A model generated the notes under the pieces. The model searched no databases and was not told the origin of the DNA. It was given only the letters and a program-made list of their open reading frames with translations. From assembly GCF_023898315.1 (NCBI RefSeq), contig NC_064621.1, positions 127,160,521 through 127,224,520 on the forward strand: 64,000 bases of DNA. Direction: 5' to 3'. This stretch comes from Schistocerca nitens (lineage: Eukaryota; Arthropoda; Insecta; Orthoptera; Acrididae). Each line of letters opens with the position of its first letter. Within the stretch, counting starts at the first letter, position 1. Shown in pieces: positions 1-11,775 of the stretch. The position numbers and the translations under genes are program-made.

Positions 1-1782
1 TATAAAGGTAAGAGACTAGAATAACCATTAACCATCCTCAAAAGCAGAAACACCACCCTTTCACGTAAGTGCATACCCCATGAAACAGTTGGCGGTGTCC
101 ATTACGCAGTCGCTTAAACAACGTCCTACGGAAATGTCAAGAGGCTACATATCGAGCTGCTACGAGAAGGACCGGGAAGACTGTCAGAAGATGTGAAACA
201 CCAGTTAATTTGCATAGTCTCTGTCTGTAGATACAAGAGACTTCACCAGCGAGCTGCCCACACGTAACAAAAGAAATCTGTTAATCATGAGTGTTACAGA
301 TGCCCAATCATTTCAGAATTCTAGAATTGGTGAACATGTAATGAACAGGAGCAACGTACATGCAATGCAAGTGTGACTACGTCCACTTTAATGAACATTG
401 TAATTTCACCTTCATTTGCTGCTCTGTGAGAGCGAACATTTATATGCAGCTCACTATAGCCTCATTTTACTAATCGATAAATGACATTCCAATGATTATT
501 GGCATGTGATCCTCGTACTGCGATTATGAACATGAGCAACACTGTACTGTACAACGAGAAGAGTGGCAGTTTGGAAAAGTGTGAGTGTTTACGTCAGATA
601 GGTTATGGACGTGCACCATCGTAATGACTAACCCTTAATAATGATCAAACCTGGATGGATGTGTGAGGAAGATAAAAAATACCTCGCGAGTGAAATCACA
701 CTTCTTCATACTGATCTCTTACATGTCAGCCAACATTATCGTACTGTTTCGTTTCTCATACCGGAATAATAGTCAGGACAATTCCTGTGATAAACAGTGT
801 GGTTTTCCCAAACAGTGAAGAGTAGCTGTGCTTTCTCAACATTCTATTTTCAGGAGAAAATATATCTATTTTAATGTAGTAAATATATTTTAGTCAGTAT
901 TGTATTTTGAGGAACAATATATCTTTCGTTTGAATGTGTTCCATCGTATCTTCAGGGACTGGTCTGTTGTACAATATTAGTGAACTATCTAACTGCTCTT
1001 TTGCGAGCTGCCTGTTTAATGGCGAGACGTTAAGAACATCAACTGAGGTGCCAAATGTAGTCCTGGTCGAAAACTAGTAACGTTTTCTCTATTTCATAGG
1101 TAATTAATTTTGAAGATAATTGTACTCCGTGCAGAGCTACTTAACTAGATGTTGTAGGTTAGTTGAGACATGACACCACTTTCATAAGGTTTACCACCTT
1201 GGATCTAATTTTATCATACAGTGTCACAAGTGCAAATGTTTTCACATGTTCCGAATTTCGATGTTGTGTATTTCTATGAACTCCTGTACGACATACTGGT
1301 ATATTAAAAGTTTTCTATACTTAATTGTTTTGTCATGAGGAAAAGTGTAAATTATTAACATTGTAATACTGTAAGAGTAGGTGTTTATTATATATTTGTT
1401 TATTTAATGATAAGTGTGATTGACATTTGTGTGACTGACTTACTTAAAAAGCCATCCATGAGTGGCATAAAATTTGAAGACAATGGCATTTTAAATAACT
1501 GTAAAGTTACGAGCTAAGTGTAAATGGAATTTTGTGAGGTTGTCCTCCGTTATTTACATGTACCCAACTAAAAATGTGCCCTAACACCAGATATGAAAAT
1601 AGTTTCATAGAGGCTTATGTTTGTGCATAAATGTGAAACCGTGGACTTGGAAAGAGGGTACCCATCTTACTCCTATCACCCGTGCATTGAAGCATATGAA
1701 TCCAGTTCAACGGAAAAATATGAGTGAAAAGATAGAACCCTAGAGCAAAAAGAAATTCTTTGATGGAGTTGTGTTATAGACA
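1..1782. other. Gene-free spacer
   Basis: No open frame of convincing length or composition, no recognisable repeat and no RNA gene was found. Composition is ordinary AT-rich intergenic or intronic DNA. Confidence 0.5.
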
Positions 1783-1939
1783 CGCTGTAAACTGGCATTG
1801 TGAGCATTCTAAAAAAAACAGGGATCTACAAGGGCATGGGAAAATGTGAGAAACAGAGTAAGAGAAAGTTGATGACCAGTTTTAGTTGACGTGTAACTTT
1901 TTTGAGTTTGCACTGGTTAGCTAGCATTGCCTACTTGCA
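1783..1939 (+). repeat. Direct repeat, copy A (about 155 bp)
   Basis: The segment starting GCTGTAAACTGGCATTGTG recurs at 2352-2503 with a few substitutions and a small indel. The copies are about 570 bp apart and in the same orientation. No coding content is seen, so this is a local segmental duplication or two copies of an unknown dispersed repeat. Confidence 0.8.
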
Positions 1940-1993
1940 TCAGTTTTAAAACAAAAACTGCTCTATAATCTGATTAACAAACTACTATCAAAT

Positions 1994-2050
1994 GGTTCAA
2001 ATGACTCTGAGCACTATGGGACTTAACATCTATGGTCATCAGTCCCCTAG
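1994..2050 (-). mobile_element. SINE family A, 57-bp tail fragment with TSD
   Basis: This matches the tail of SINE family A, the family seen in full at 9144-9345, in reverse orientation. It is flanked by a perfect 12-bp direct repeat, CTACTATCAAAT, at 1982-1993 and 2051-2062. The flanking duplication indicates an independent target-primed insertion that was severely 5'-truncated, rather than a broken older copy. Confidence 0.85.
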
Positions 2051-2351
2051 CTACTATCAAATCAATTAAAATTAATAGCGAAGCGTGAAAGAATGCAATT
2101 AACTGAAACACTAATTATTGCAAGTTTGGTTAGTATTTCTTCTTTTCATTTCTGTATGGTGGTGAAAGACATGTCTAATTCTTCTGTGAGCTGAGCCCAC
2201 TGGCTGACAGTAAGAACGCGAGGGCAGCAGGTGTAGATCCGGCAGATGGATCGTAAAACTCTTCATTTGCTAAAAGGCAACGGGCATTCTTTGGGAAGGC
2301 CATGTCACCCCGGTGTCAGCCACAGTGGGAGGAAGTAAGCCGAACATGGCA

Positions 2352-2503
2352 AGCTGTAAACTGGCATTGTGAGCATTCTAAAAAAAACAGGGATCTACAA
2401 GGGCATGGGATAATGTGAGAAACAGAGCAAGAGAAAGTTGATGACCAGTTTTAGTTGTGTAAGTTTTTTGAGTTTGCACTGGTTAGCTAGCACTGCCTAC
2501 TTG
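2352..2503 (+). repeat. Direct repeat, copy B
   Basis: Second copy of the segment at 1783-1939, ending in the same CCTACTTGCA. It is nearly identical apart from scattered changes and the loss of three bases. Confidence 0.8.
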
Positions 2504-2504
2504 C

Positions 2505-4955
2505 AGCCGCTATCATTTGTTCGCAGAAATGGGAAAACAAAACTCATAGCGGCAGAAAATTCCGACTTGCTTCCCCCACTGTAAGACTAAAATGTACATG
2601 ACTGGTTAATCACAGCTGTTTCGTTCAGAAGATGGCGATAGCTAGGATTTTTATGAATTTTTCATTGGACAAAACTTGTAAGGATTGGCCGATGAGCATC
2701 CGGCGCTGACAGTACTCGTAGAATTTTTAGTTGGAGGGGATAGACACACTTCGACGCAGAGCTTCAGACAGGAAACATTCGTTCTTAGAGTTTCAGAGAG
2801 GGAACACTCCGTCTGTATCGGCACTTCCAGCAGATCTTTTTGAGACTCAGGGCCAGTCACTTACGTGGGGCCGAACTTGTAACTTTCTGTCTCCAACGCA
2901 GCCAGACCCTGCATGTGAGTTTTAGAATTATGATAAGCACGTGCAGCACGACGTGAGGAGCAGGGTTGGTTTCCTGAATTCACACGCTCAGGTAGTTGAA
3001 TTCAACATGCACTCACACAAGGGTACTGGCGCCCATATGTACTTCTCCTGGGTCTTTCGAGCAATCAACTAATTCAGTAATCGTTAGTTCCAGCGCACCC
3101 CCCCCCTCCCCCCTCTCCCTTGTTCCGAACTCAGGTAACGACTTCAACCACAGTGCAATTGTTCACTGCTGCTGTTACTTATTCAATGTTCTGAGTCAAG
3201 TTCGCGCGTTTTTGCAATAATCATAAACTTATTGTGACCTGTAGCTTCATTCGATAGTTTGATGTAACCTGTTCTCCTTATTTCACACTGAGCTATGGTA
3301 CTCATATTTCATGTTTAAATGGGCCACTCTTGTTCAAGTTCTGATGTTCAATAACATCGGCTGCACGATTTTGTCTTAATTTTCTACATAATAGGGGTCG
3401 TCTCTTCACCATGCAGATCATTCGGTTCAGCCCATGTTAGCGTAACAGGGATATGTTTAAAGCTCAATGTAGTTTCACATTGTTGTGATAATCTATACGG
3501 AAACGTTGCAAGGCTGTGTAGTATATTCATAGATTCCTTACTTATAGCTAGTTCTTGGAGTTTTGAAATTTCGCATTCCCCATATAGTTTGCGTATATTT
3601 TACTGGCAATGATCTGAGGTTCTTTCATATATATTTGTGATTTTTTTGTGTTTTTATTACAGACATACTGCGTACTGTACTCACGCGTGCTACCTATCTT
3701 CTATCTGTTAGGCCCTAGGATCTGTGCAAGAGAAGTACGTAATTTTTAACGTGAATCTAGTGATAATAATGTTCTAATCGATGTAAATAGCTAAATATGG
3801 TACTTCTCCTTCATTATTTTATGACGCTAGGTTCAATTTGACTGCACAGATTTAATACTTTATCAATTCTATTCTAATATATATATCGTTGATATATTAC
3901 TGTCACTCTACTATGACGCAGATACCGAAGACCTTCGGTAGTGTGTAATTAAGAATATTTTTTCTAATTTTTGCACAAACTATGTTAACTTTCTTTTAAT
4001 TTATAAAGGCTATGGCACCCAACTGTAAGTAATCGTTGAGTGTTATTCCAGTTTGTGCGTTTCAGGGGCTAATATCTTTCATGTTCGGACGGTGACTGTC
4101 AGTTAATTAGTGGTGTAATACACTAAAATGGCTTTATAAATAGAACGAGTTTTGGTAAAAATTGTTTATTCAGACGAATATTTTCAGTCAGTTTTAAACG
4201 TTTCTGTGTAAAATTTTTGTTCACAATCTGTTCTCAGAAGCAGGCTAATAGGAAGCTTAGAGCCAAGAGAGTAGTTAATACAGTGGACTAAAACTGAGGA
4301 CGAGATATGTACAAATCCCATTCCAGCCAAGCCAAGTGCTTCTTGATTTTCCGGGCAGATAGAATTTTCCACCATTTTCCGGTACAAAATTATTTGTTCA
4401 TCCGATATTTCTGTGGATAACTGTACATCCATCTTCAACGTGAAACAGTGAGAGAACTGAAAAAAGCTAGCACAGTACTGTAAAAAAACTGGGTTTATAA
4501 CGAATCAGATTACATAGCCAAGCAAGCAAAAACGTAAAACTAATCAGAGGAAGAGCGAGGAGATAGATATCAAAAGTGTACAGAATATTTATCCTATATG
4601 GGAAGTGTTCCTTCAAAAATTTCTGGTACAATGAAGATGCATAACGTGGATGTGATGTCCCACTTACTAGCTAAGACAGCTGTTGGTGATCTGTGAAGGA
4701 AGACTTCCTTCTAATAAAGGCGAGTATTTAAAAAATTCTGCAGTGGATGAACATTTTTCACTGGTGTGCGAAACTTGAGGACGAAAGAAACATTCATGTG
4801 TCACTACCAAAATAACTAAAATGAAGAACTGGCGCAGTATAGCACAGTAGGCAGATTAAAGAAGAACGCAGTATGGCGAACAGAGATTATTCACAGACAG
4901 TAATTACACTAAAGTCACCGTGATTTATGATGGTCTCCTGGATATAAAAAGAAGG
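2505..4955. other. Gene-free spacer
   Basis: Short open frames of 64-84 codons occur here without any recognisable domain or coding composition. A C-rich run lies near 3100-3120. I see no gene or named repeat. Confidence 0.45.
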
Positions 4956-4959
4956 TGGG

Positions 4960-6060
4960 GTACGGTTATTAGTAGGTTGTCTGATCACCAAGGACAGCAA
5001 TGGATGATCTGTAACGCTCTCCCATGGTGACTACAAGGCTGTAAGGAGTTGTTGAGGAAGGACTTTCCATTCGTCAACCAGAGCGGCTGACAACTGCTGG
5101 ATGCTCGATGGTGCATGTGGACGTACTGCGGTACGTCTTCCCAGCATGCTCCATGAGATTTAGGTCGGAGGGATGGGCATGCCAGTCAATACGCCGAATA
5201 TATTCTAGTTCCAAGAGCTCCCGCATCTGGTCTCTTGGATGTGGTCACTCACTGCGGTACGTCTTCCCGGCGTGCTCCATGAGATTTAGGTCGGAGGGAT
5301 GGGCATGCCAGTCAATACGCCGAATATATTCTAGTTCCAAGAGCTCCCGCATCTGGTCTCTTGGATGTGGTCACTCACTGTCATACATAAGAAAGAAGTC
5401 GATGCCGAGTGCATCCTTGAAAAGATGGACAAAGGGAAGGAGTACAGTGCCAGTGTGCCGTGTTCCAAGATGTGGAGGGCAGTACGCACATGCTACGTTA
5501 TACCTTCTCACACCATAGCACGTGGACCACCAAAATTATCATGTTCGACAATGTCCCTGAGTGCACCTATCCTACATGAGGGGTAGAATCACTACCCACA
5601 CTGAATCTGCTCTCATCCGAGAAGTGCACTCGACCCCTTCCTAGGTCGTACAGTTGGCACCACCACAAACGCTGCCGCCGATGTGCAGGTGTCAACGGAA
5701 CACAACATAGTGGTCGTCTGGCAGAGACCACTTCGCAGTTGACGTGCCACTGTCAAGCATGAGGCTGCGCGTTTTTCAGTCCTGAAATCTCGTTAAGCTT
5801 GCAATCGCTGTTTCACGTGGCTCCGTTCTTGTCTGTTGCACCATGTAACACTGACCTGCTGCTATAATTGACAGAGGTCCACCACGTCCTGTCCTTCAGG
5901 CAGCAGTGCCTCTGGTTCGATAAGCTCCTCATGCTCGTGAACCAATGCTGTAGGCAGCACCATAAACCCGGGCTACACCAGTTACAATTCATCCTTCTTC
6001 CAGGTTCCCGACGATTCTCCCTCGCGTCAGTCATCCAAATATTGTCTCCGCCCCATGTTC
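4960..6060 (-). pseudogene. Tc1-like transposase relic
   Basis: On the minus strand the frames, which change repeatedly, recall a Tc1/mariner transposase. A segment near 5600-5637 reads VHFSDESRFS, the context of the first catalytic Asp. Near 5380-5395 FLMYDSE occupies the place of the family's DDNA.PH block, so the second Asp environment is degraded. Near 5160-5190 WHAHPSDLNLMEH corresponds to the conserved block around the third acidic residue (P.SPDLNPIEH in the family). A DNA transposase of this family would cut and rejoin DNA at TA sites; this copy cannot, because stops, frameshifts and an internal 126-bp duplication break it. Its N-terminal end abuts the minisatellite that begins near 6066. 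No clear terminal inverted repeats were identified, so both ends are approximate. Confidence 0.75.
5125..5376. repeat. 126-bp tandem duplication inside the Tc1 relic
   Basis: Two adjacent 126-bp copies (from 5125 and from 5251) differ at only about two positions. The unit is 42 codons long, so the open frame at 5108-5518 on the plus strand repeats a 42-residue block; that frame is antisense to the transposase and not a gene. The near identity makes this a much younger event than the decay of the transposon. Confidence 0.9.
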
Positions 6061-6065
6061 TTAAC

Positions 6066-7010
6066 ACTATGCCGTCCGGCGACACCACAGTGGTGTCGTC
6101 TGCATAGTATCGCTCAGTGGCTGGCAACACCACAGTGGTGTGGTCCGCATAGTATCGCTCAGTGGCCGGCGACACCACAGTGGTGTCGTCTGCGTAGTAT
6201 CGCTCAGTGGCCGGCGACACCACAGTGGTGTCGTCTGCATAGTATCGCTCAGTGGCCGGCGACACCACAGTGCACAGTGGTGTCGTCTGCATAGTATCGC
6301 TCAGTGGCCGGCGACACCACAGTGGTGTCGTCTGCATAGTATCGCTCAGTGGCCGGCGACACCACAGTGGTGTCGTCTGCATAGTATCGCTCAGTGGCCG
6401 GCGACACCACAGTGCACAGTGGTGTCGTCTGCTTGTATCGCTCAGTGGCCGGCGACATCACAGTGGTGTCGCCTGCATAGTATCGCTCAGTGGCTGGCAA
6501 CACCACAGTGGTGTCGTCTGCATAGTATCGCTCAGTGGCTGGCGACACAAAAGTGGTGTCATTTGCACAATATCGCTCAGTGGGCCGGCGACACCACAGT
6601 GGTGTCGTCTGCATAGTATCGCTCAGTGGCCGGCGACACCACAGTGCACAGTGGTGTCGTCTGCTTGTATCGCTCAGTGGCCGGCGACATCACAGTGGTG
6701 TCGCCTGCATAGTATCGCTCAGTGGCTGGCAACACCACAGTGGTGTCGTCTGCATAGTATCGCTCAGTGGCTGGCGACACCAAAGTGTGTCATTTGCATA
6801 GTATTGCTCAGTGGGCCGGCGACACCACAGTGGTGTCGTCTGCATAGTATTGCTCAGTGGCCGGCGACACAAAAGTGGTGTCATTTGCACAATATCGCTC
6901 AGTGGGCTGGAGACATCACAGTGGTGTCGTCTGCATAGTATCGCTCAGTGGCCGGCGACATCACAGTGGTGTCGTCTCCGTAGTATGGCGCAGTGGCCGG
7001 CAACAGCGGT
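6066..7010. repeat. 45-bp palindromic minisatellite, about 20 units
   Basis: The unit is about 45 bp and centred on a perfect 19-nt inverted repeat, CGACACCACAGTGGTGTCG, with 9-bp arms and a one-base centre, followed by a spacer containing TCTGCATAGTATCGCTCAG. Variants include a 7-bp insertion (CACAGTG) in the centre and units reading TCTGCTTGTATCGC. A higher-order period of about 230 bp is visible: the variant series near 6390-6620 repeats in the same order near 6622-6850. Because 45 is a multiple of three, long open frames run through it on both strands, but their products are only repeats of the unit. The array separates a Tc1 relic from a piggyBac relic. Confidence 0.95.
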
Positions 7011-7096
7011 TTAGTATCTTTTAATGATTTGTATAGGTAACAATAAGTTACACACAACAAGTTTTTTGCTTTTATAAGCACTTGTGCCCTAAAATC

Positions 7097-8086
7097 ATGG
7101 TTGACGAAAGAGACAATAGGATTATTTACGTTGATTGCGCAAACGTCTTGTCTGACGTTCTGGACGACTTGGCCGATTGGGAAAAACACTTGGATATCAA
7201 AAAAATGAAAGTGAAGCAGAATCGTAGGAAGATAGTGAAATACGACCAGAAGAATTCGGCGCACCCTACGGTTGCCAACTGAACCGGCTGAATCATTTGA
7301 AGAAGACAGTGCACAGTGGTCAGACTTTGATTTACCGAGGACCAATAATAAATTTGAAGGATCCCCGGGGCCAAACATATTTTCCAAAGATACACAGAGT
7401 GTCGAGGATATCGTAAAATTATATATTGGGAACGATCCAACTGAATATATTAGCAACGAAACTAACAAGTACTGCTGTAAAAATTGCAATAAAAGGAAAC
7501 TGGATTTATAAAATGCCAAATTTGTCGACGTTACCGGACCCGAACTTAGGAAATGGTTTGGGAATAATCAACGAATCCGTTAATGGATACACCGATATTC
7601 CGCAAAACGATGTCCCTCAACCGACTCAGACAAATATCATTTTTACATTTTTCCGACAGCAACAATAAACCGGGTAATGCCTACCGGCTTGTCAAAGTGC
7701 AATTCGTAATTGATTATTTTTCCAAAAAGCTTAAAGAAACGTTTAATCCAAGTGAGAACATCTCATTTGATGAATGAATGATACCGAGGCGTGGAAGGTT
7801 AAATTTTAAAGTTTACAATCCGTCGAAAGTTACGAAATACTGTATACTCATTCGGATGCTGTATGATTCGAGTGCGTGATACATTTCCTTAATAAGATAT
7901 ATTACGGCACTGGACAGCCCTTAGCAAAAACAGTAGTGGAACTATTGACACCTTGTGATGGAAAGTGGCATCACCTCTGCATGGATGATTACTAGAACAG
8001 TGTAGAACTTGCAGAGAAGTTACTTGAGAAGAAAACTCGAGTTTGTAGAACGATACGGCAAAACAGAGGATTTCAGGAAAATTAAG
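7097..8086 (+). pseudogene. piggyBac-like transposase fossil
   Basis: Plus-strand frames show the order of a piggyBac-type DDE transposase. An acidic N-terminal part begins at ATG 7097. A segment near 7440-7475 reads EYISNETNKYC, as in the domain leading to the catalytic core. Near 7680-7775 there is YRLVKVQFVIDYFSKKL followed by ISFDE, where GAT 7769-7771 should be a catalytic Asp. RGRLNFKVYNPSK follows. Near 7975-8060 MDDY precedes NSVELAEKLLEKK, with GAT 7984-7986 at a second catalytic Asp position. The copy is dead: a TGA follows DE directly, a TAG follows MDDY, and at least three frame changes are needed to follow the protein. No C-terminal cysteine-rich domain or TTAA-flanked terminal repeats were found. 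Intact family members excise and insert at TTAA. Confidence 0.72.
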
Positions 8087-8361
8087 GCGTGTAAAAGTCA
8101 ATGTGTTTGAAGCTTGTCATCAACGGAAATGTGGCAAGCGGCCGGCGACAAGCCAAGTAATCCGAACTAGCGCTGCCGGCGCCAAGCGAATAAATTTGTA
8201 CGAGACGTGCGGACGGCAAAGTGTTAAGAAGAACACCACCACAATGTATCCTAGCTACTCGCTGATTGACACACGCTGTCTTCCCTGTTCCTTCAAATGC
8301 CTCGTGTTGGCGCAATAGTCACACTGACCACACGCCACGTGACGTGCAGCTTTCTGTACAC

Positions 8362-8655
8362 GACTGGCAATACGCTCCCTCACATGCATTCATTTACACA
8401 GAGTTTTTAATATCTTACATCGCATTACCTGCCTTGTGCTAAGTTTTACAGAGCTTGCCGTAGCCTCTTCCTGCTGGGGTTCAGTGACAGACAAGGAGCC
8501 CAACCGAGACTGGCAATACGCTCCCTCACATGCATTCATTTACACAGAGTTTTTAATATCTTACATCGCATTACCTGCCTTGTGCTAAGTTTTACAGAGC
8601 TTGCCGTAGCCTCTTCCTGTTGGGGTTCAGTGACAGACAAGGAGCCCAACCGAGA
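8362..8655. repeat. 146-bp tandem duplication
   Basis: Two adjacent copies start at GACTGGCAATACG (8362 and 8508) and end at the GAGAC near 8510 and 8656. They appear to differ at only one position (CTGCTGGGG versus CTGTTGGGG). No coding content is evident. Confidence 0.9.
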
Positions 8656-8683
8656 CGAAAGTTTCCAGCTTGACAAAATATCA

Positions 8684-8900
8684 AGATAATCATGTTTGTT
8701 TGGTTTGTGGGGCGCTCAACTGCGTGGTCATCATCCCCAGTACAAGGTCCAAATTTTTGCACAGTCCAAACTGGCCACTGTCAGGAATGATGACGACGAA
8801 ATGATGAGGCAGAGAAAATCCCCAACCCGGCCGGGAATCGAACCCGGGATCAAGTGATCCAAAGGCAGCAACGCTAGCCACTGCACCACGAGCTACGGAC
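8684..8900 (-). mobile_element. SINE family C with 12-bp TSD
   Basis: The insertion is flanked by perfect GACAAAATATCA repeats at 8672-8683 and 8901-8912. On the minus strand the head contains a tRNA-like B box (complement of GGGAATCGAACCCGGG at about 8831) and an A-box-like segment near 8870-8895. These are the internal RNA polymerase III promoter elements of a tRNA-derived SINE. The body differs from families A and B. Confidence 0.85.
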
Positions 8901-9143
8901 GACAAAATATCATTCTAATCACTCACTTGCCGTCTACACGCTGAGTAATTATTGTTCTGAGTCATCACTGCCCGGCATTCCAACATATGCCGACCATTTT
9001 AATAACTAACGTCATACTCCGTAAGCAGTCTTGATTTGCTGACTCGGCTCTTTTCATATTTTATTTTTAGACGCATAAAATTTTTTTTATGCCTAACGGT
9101 CTTTTAGCCGACTTTCTCTTCGACGCACACTCTTCACTGTTGT

Positions 9144-9345
9144 TTCAAATGGTTCAGATGGCTCTGAGCACTATGGGACTTAACATCTGAGGTCATCAGT
9201 CCCCTAGAACTTAGAACTACTTAAACCTAACTAACCTAAGGACAACACACACATCCATGCCCGACGCAGGATTCGAACCAGGGACCGTAGCAGTCGCGCG
9301 CTTCCAGACTGAAGCGCCTAGGACCGCTCGGCCACTGCGGCCGGC
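9144..9345 (-). mobile_element. SINE family A, full length, TSD
   Basis: A full copy in reverse orientation: tail GGTTCAGATGGCTCTGAGC at the left and tRNA-like head ending GCCGGC at the right. The complement of GGATTCGAACC is the B box. It is flanked by a 13-bp direct repeat with one mismatch (TCTTCACTGTTGT at 9131-9143, TCCTCACTGTTGT at 9346-9358). This is the reference copy for the family in this window. Confidence 0.92.
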
Positions 9346-9359
9346 TCCTCACTGTTGTC

Positions 9360-11457
9360 TCAAGTGACTTTAATTCCGTCAGAGACTCACCTTGCAGCTG
9401 TCTGTAATTTTATCTTTCCAGACATTGACAGAATAAATAATGCAGGCCACGATGCTCGGTTGAAAGATGACTGAATAGACAAGTCAGTTCGTAGATAGTC
9501 CCTCTGGAAAGAGAACGTCCCATTTCTACTTCTATCCTTCTTCCATCCGAACTTTTGCTTGCGCTAAGACGTCCAGCACTAATTTTCCTTTAGTAACCTT
9601 CATCAGTAACTTATATACGATGTACTAGGAAAAAATAGATATTTTCAGCACAATCTGAAATATTTAAAAGTCAGTCTTCCACATCGATTTAACTCAGAAA
9701 TAAGAGAAGATATAATGAACAAATACAACATTGAGGCAAGATAAACTTTCTTCTATTACAGGCAATGAATGGAAAGTAGGAAATAAATTCATTGACGAAA
9801 ACAAAACTAAAATTAGTGCACTAGATTTAAGAACGCCGCAAAATTGTTTGTGCTAATAATTCGAAGTGTTGGATGTATTATCTTATTTACTAAAATGTGT
9901 GAATTTCATTTTACAGAAGCTTATGATACATGATCAAACCGTGATTACAAACGTGTTGATAAAAGTTAATAAATTTTCCCGTTCAGTTGCAGTTAACATT
10001 GATTGTAATCATTTGCAAAATCTGCAGTCGGTCAATAGTGTGAGCGAATTGTTGTATTCTTAGCTTTGGAAAAAAATGTAAGATCCTTGAAGAAACAGGG
10101 AAGGAGATTTTCTGTGTCTGTGGTGGCGTTGTTCTGAGGCTTTATTCCTGAAAACAGAAATAAATAGGCCAAATGTTAGACGCATCCATGTTTCTTGCCT
10201 CTCGTACCGGATGCATACATACTGTTTTCATTGTAGTTATTTAAGGCTTCCGTATTTTGAAGTTCTAATACAAAGCCTCCCACGTAAAATAACGTTCAAA
10301 ATACTTCCGGGAGATATTTTTTTCCGTCTTCGAAATCGGTTATGGCTTTAAAATAATGTAAAAGTGAATGATAGTTGTCCTTTTGTGATGCAGTACGAAT
10401 ATTCTTAAACAAGTCTGTTTTCTTAATTCTAGGTGAAGCATGCCTGAAACGGGAGAAAAACAAGGCCACTGTGTTTCATACATTAATCTGCAAAATGTTT
10501 GTCGGTGGAGCCAATATGAGTAAAAAACATTTGCGGTCACAGTGAAAGTTCCTCTGCAATAAACACAGCTTCCATATGCTTGCGACATTTAATTCAGTAC
10601 GTCTGACTGATAATTAATGGAAGACAAAACCACTAATTTGTTCTGCTAATTAGGCAATTTTTAACCGGCTGCTGTAATTTCGCTGAGTTGCTGCATTTTA
10701 TGGTAGCTGGCACAAATTGTCTGGTGGCGGAAATTTATTGGCGTGAAGTTTGCAGACTCAGACCAACGGAATGCGTGGCAGTTCGGTAATTAACGGCGAC
10801 AGGTTTTTGGGCGTCCCAGCGTATTAAACATGAGTCAAGCTTCAATACGTAAGGTACTTGATATGTGAAGAGTTACGGAGAGTACGTATCCGCAACAAAC
10901 TGACAACGTACTATGCTGGAAGGAAAACCTGATCGACGTAAGGTATGTGAGAATAGACAGATATGTTTCATCTCACCTACGTGTTATCAAAATTAACATT
11001 TATAGAACAATATAATAACGCAAGGCTATTCTCATAAACTTCGCATATTTTTGAACTGAGAGAATATACATGTTAATCATTGGCACATTGGTCTTCCATT
11101 ACAGTGTTACAATATAGGTTGGATGTATCTACTGCAACCAACAGAAATGTTTTCGTACTAGTAACCTTATAACATTCATTAAGTGAGGACGCGTTTCGAA
11201 CCACTAGTGCTCAACATCAAGCATCGAGGCATTCAAACCACGTACACATTATTTTTGTCACAAATATATCTAGTATTAACCAGATTATTCAGAGTTCGTT
11301 GAGTTACTGGCATCTGTACTGAATCCACAGAGCATGCCTCTGTGCATAAAAATGAAAAAAGAATATGCATGCTCTTTCACTAAGGTAAGAAATTTGCTAT
11401 CACGTTAATGTTTTCTATGATGAGCGCTGGTGACTTGCTGCGTGTACGTCCACTAAA
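9360..11457. other. Gene-free spacer
   Basis: Only short, unconvincing open frames (for example 65 codons at 9866 and 82 codons on the minus strand at 10340). No repeat was recognised. Confidence 0.45.
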
Positions 11458-11467
11458 TGCAGCGATG

Positions 11468-11656
11468 ATGGCCGAGCGGTTCTAGCCGCTACAGTCTGGA
11501 AACGCGCGACCGCTACAGTCGCAGGTTCGAATCCTGCCTCGGGCATGGATGTGTATGATGTCCTTAGGTTAGGTAGGTTTAAGTAGTTCTAAGTTCTAGG
11601 GGAATGATGACCTCAGAAGTTGGGTCCCATAGTGCTCAGGGCCATTTGAACCATTT
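11468..11656 (+). mobile_element. SINE family A with 10-bp TSD
   Basis: Plus-oriented copy: A box in TGGCCGAGCGGTTCTAGCC, B box GGTTCGAATCC near 11523, and tail ending CCATTTGAACCATTT. It is flanked by TGCAGCGATG at 11458-11467 and 11657-11666. Confidence 0.92.
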
Positions 11657-11775
11657 TGCAGCGATGGTCGAGCGTCTGTCATAACTTTTCTAGTATTATT
11701 CTTCACGGTCTTACGTCACATTTCACTTTGCATAGTGTTTTAACAACAATAAAACGCAGTATAGATTACTAATAC

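Noticed and set aside
5108-5518. 136-codon plus-strand frame with a 42-residue internal repeat
   Set aside because: It is antisense to a Tc1-like transposase and its repeat reflects the 126-bp DNA duplication.
6066-7010. CRISPR-like array
   Set aside because: There are no unique spacers between repeats, the whole 45-bp unit is repeated, and the context is eukaryotic.
5813-7014. Several long open frames (up to 228 codons) on both strands through the minisatellite
   Set aside because: The 45-bp unit is a multiple of three, so frames stay open by default and products are only repeats of the unit. The array also interrupts transposon relics.
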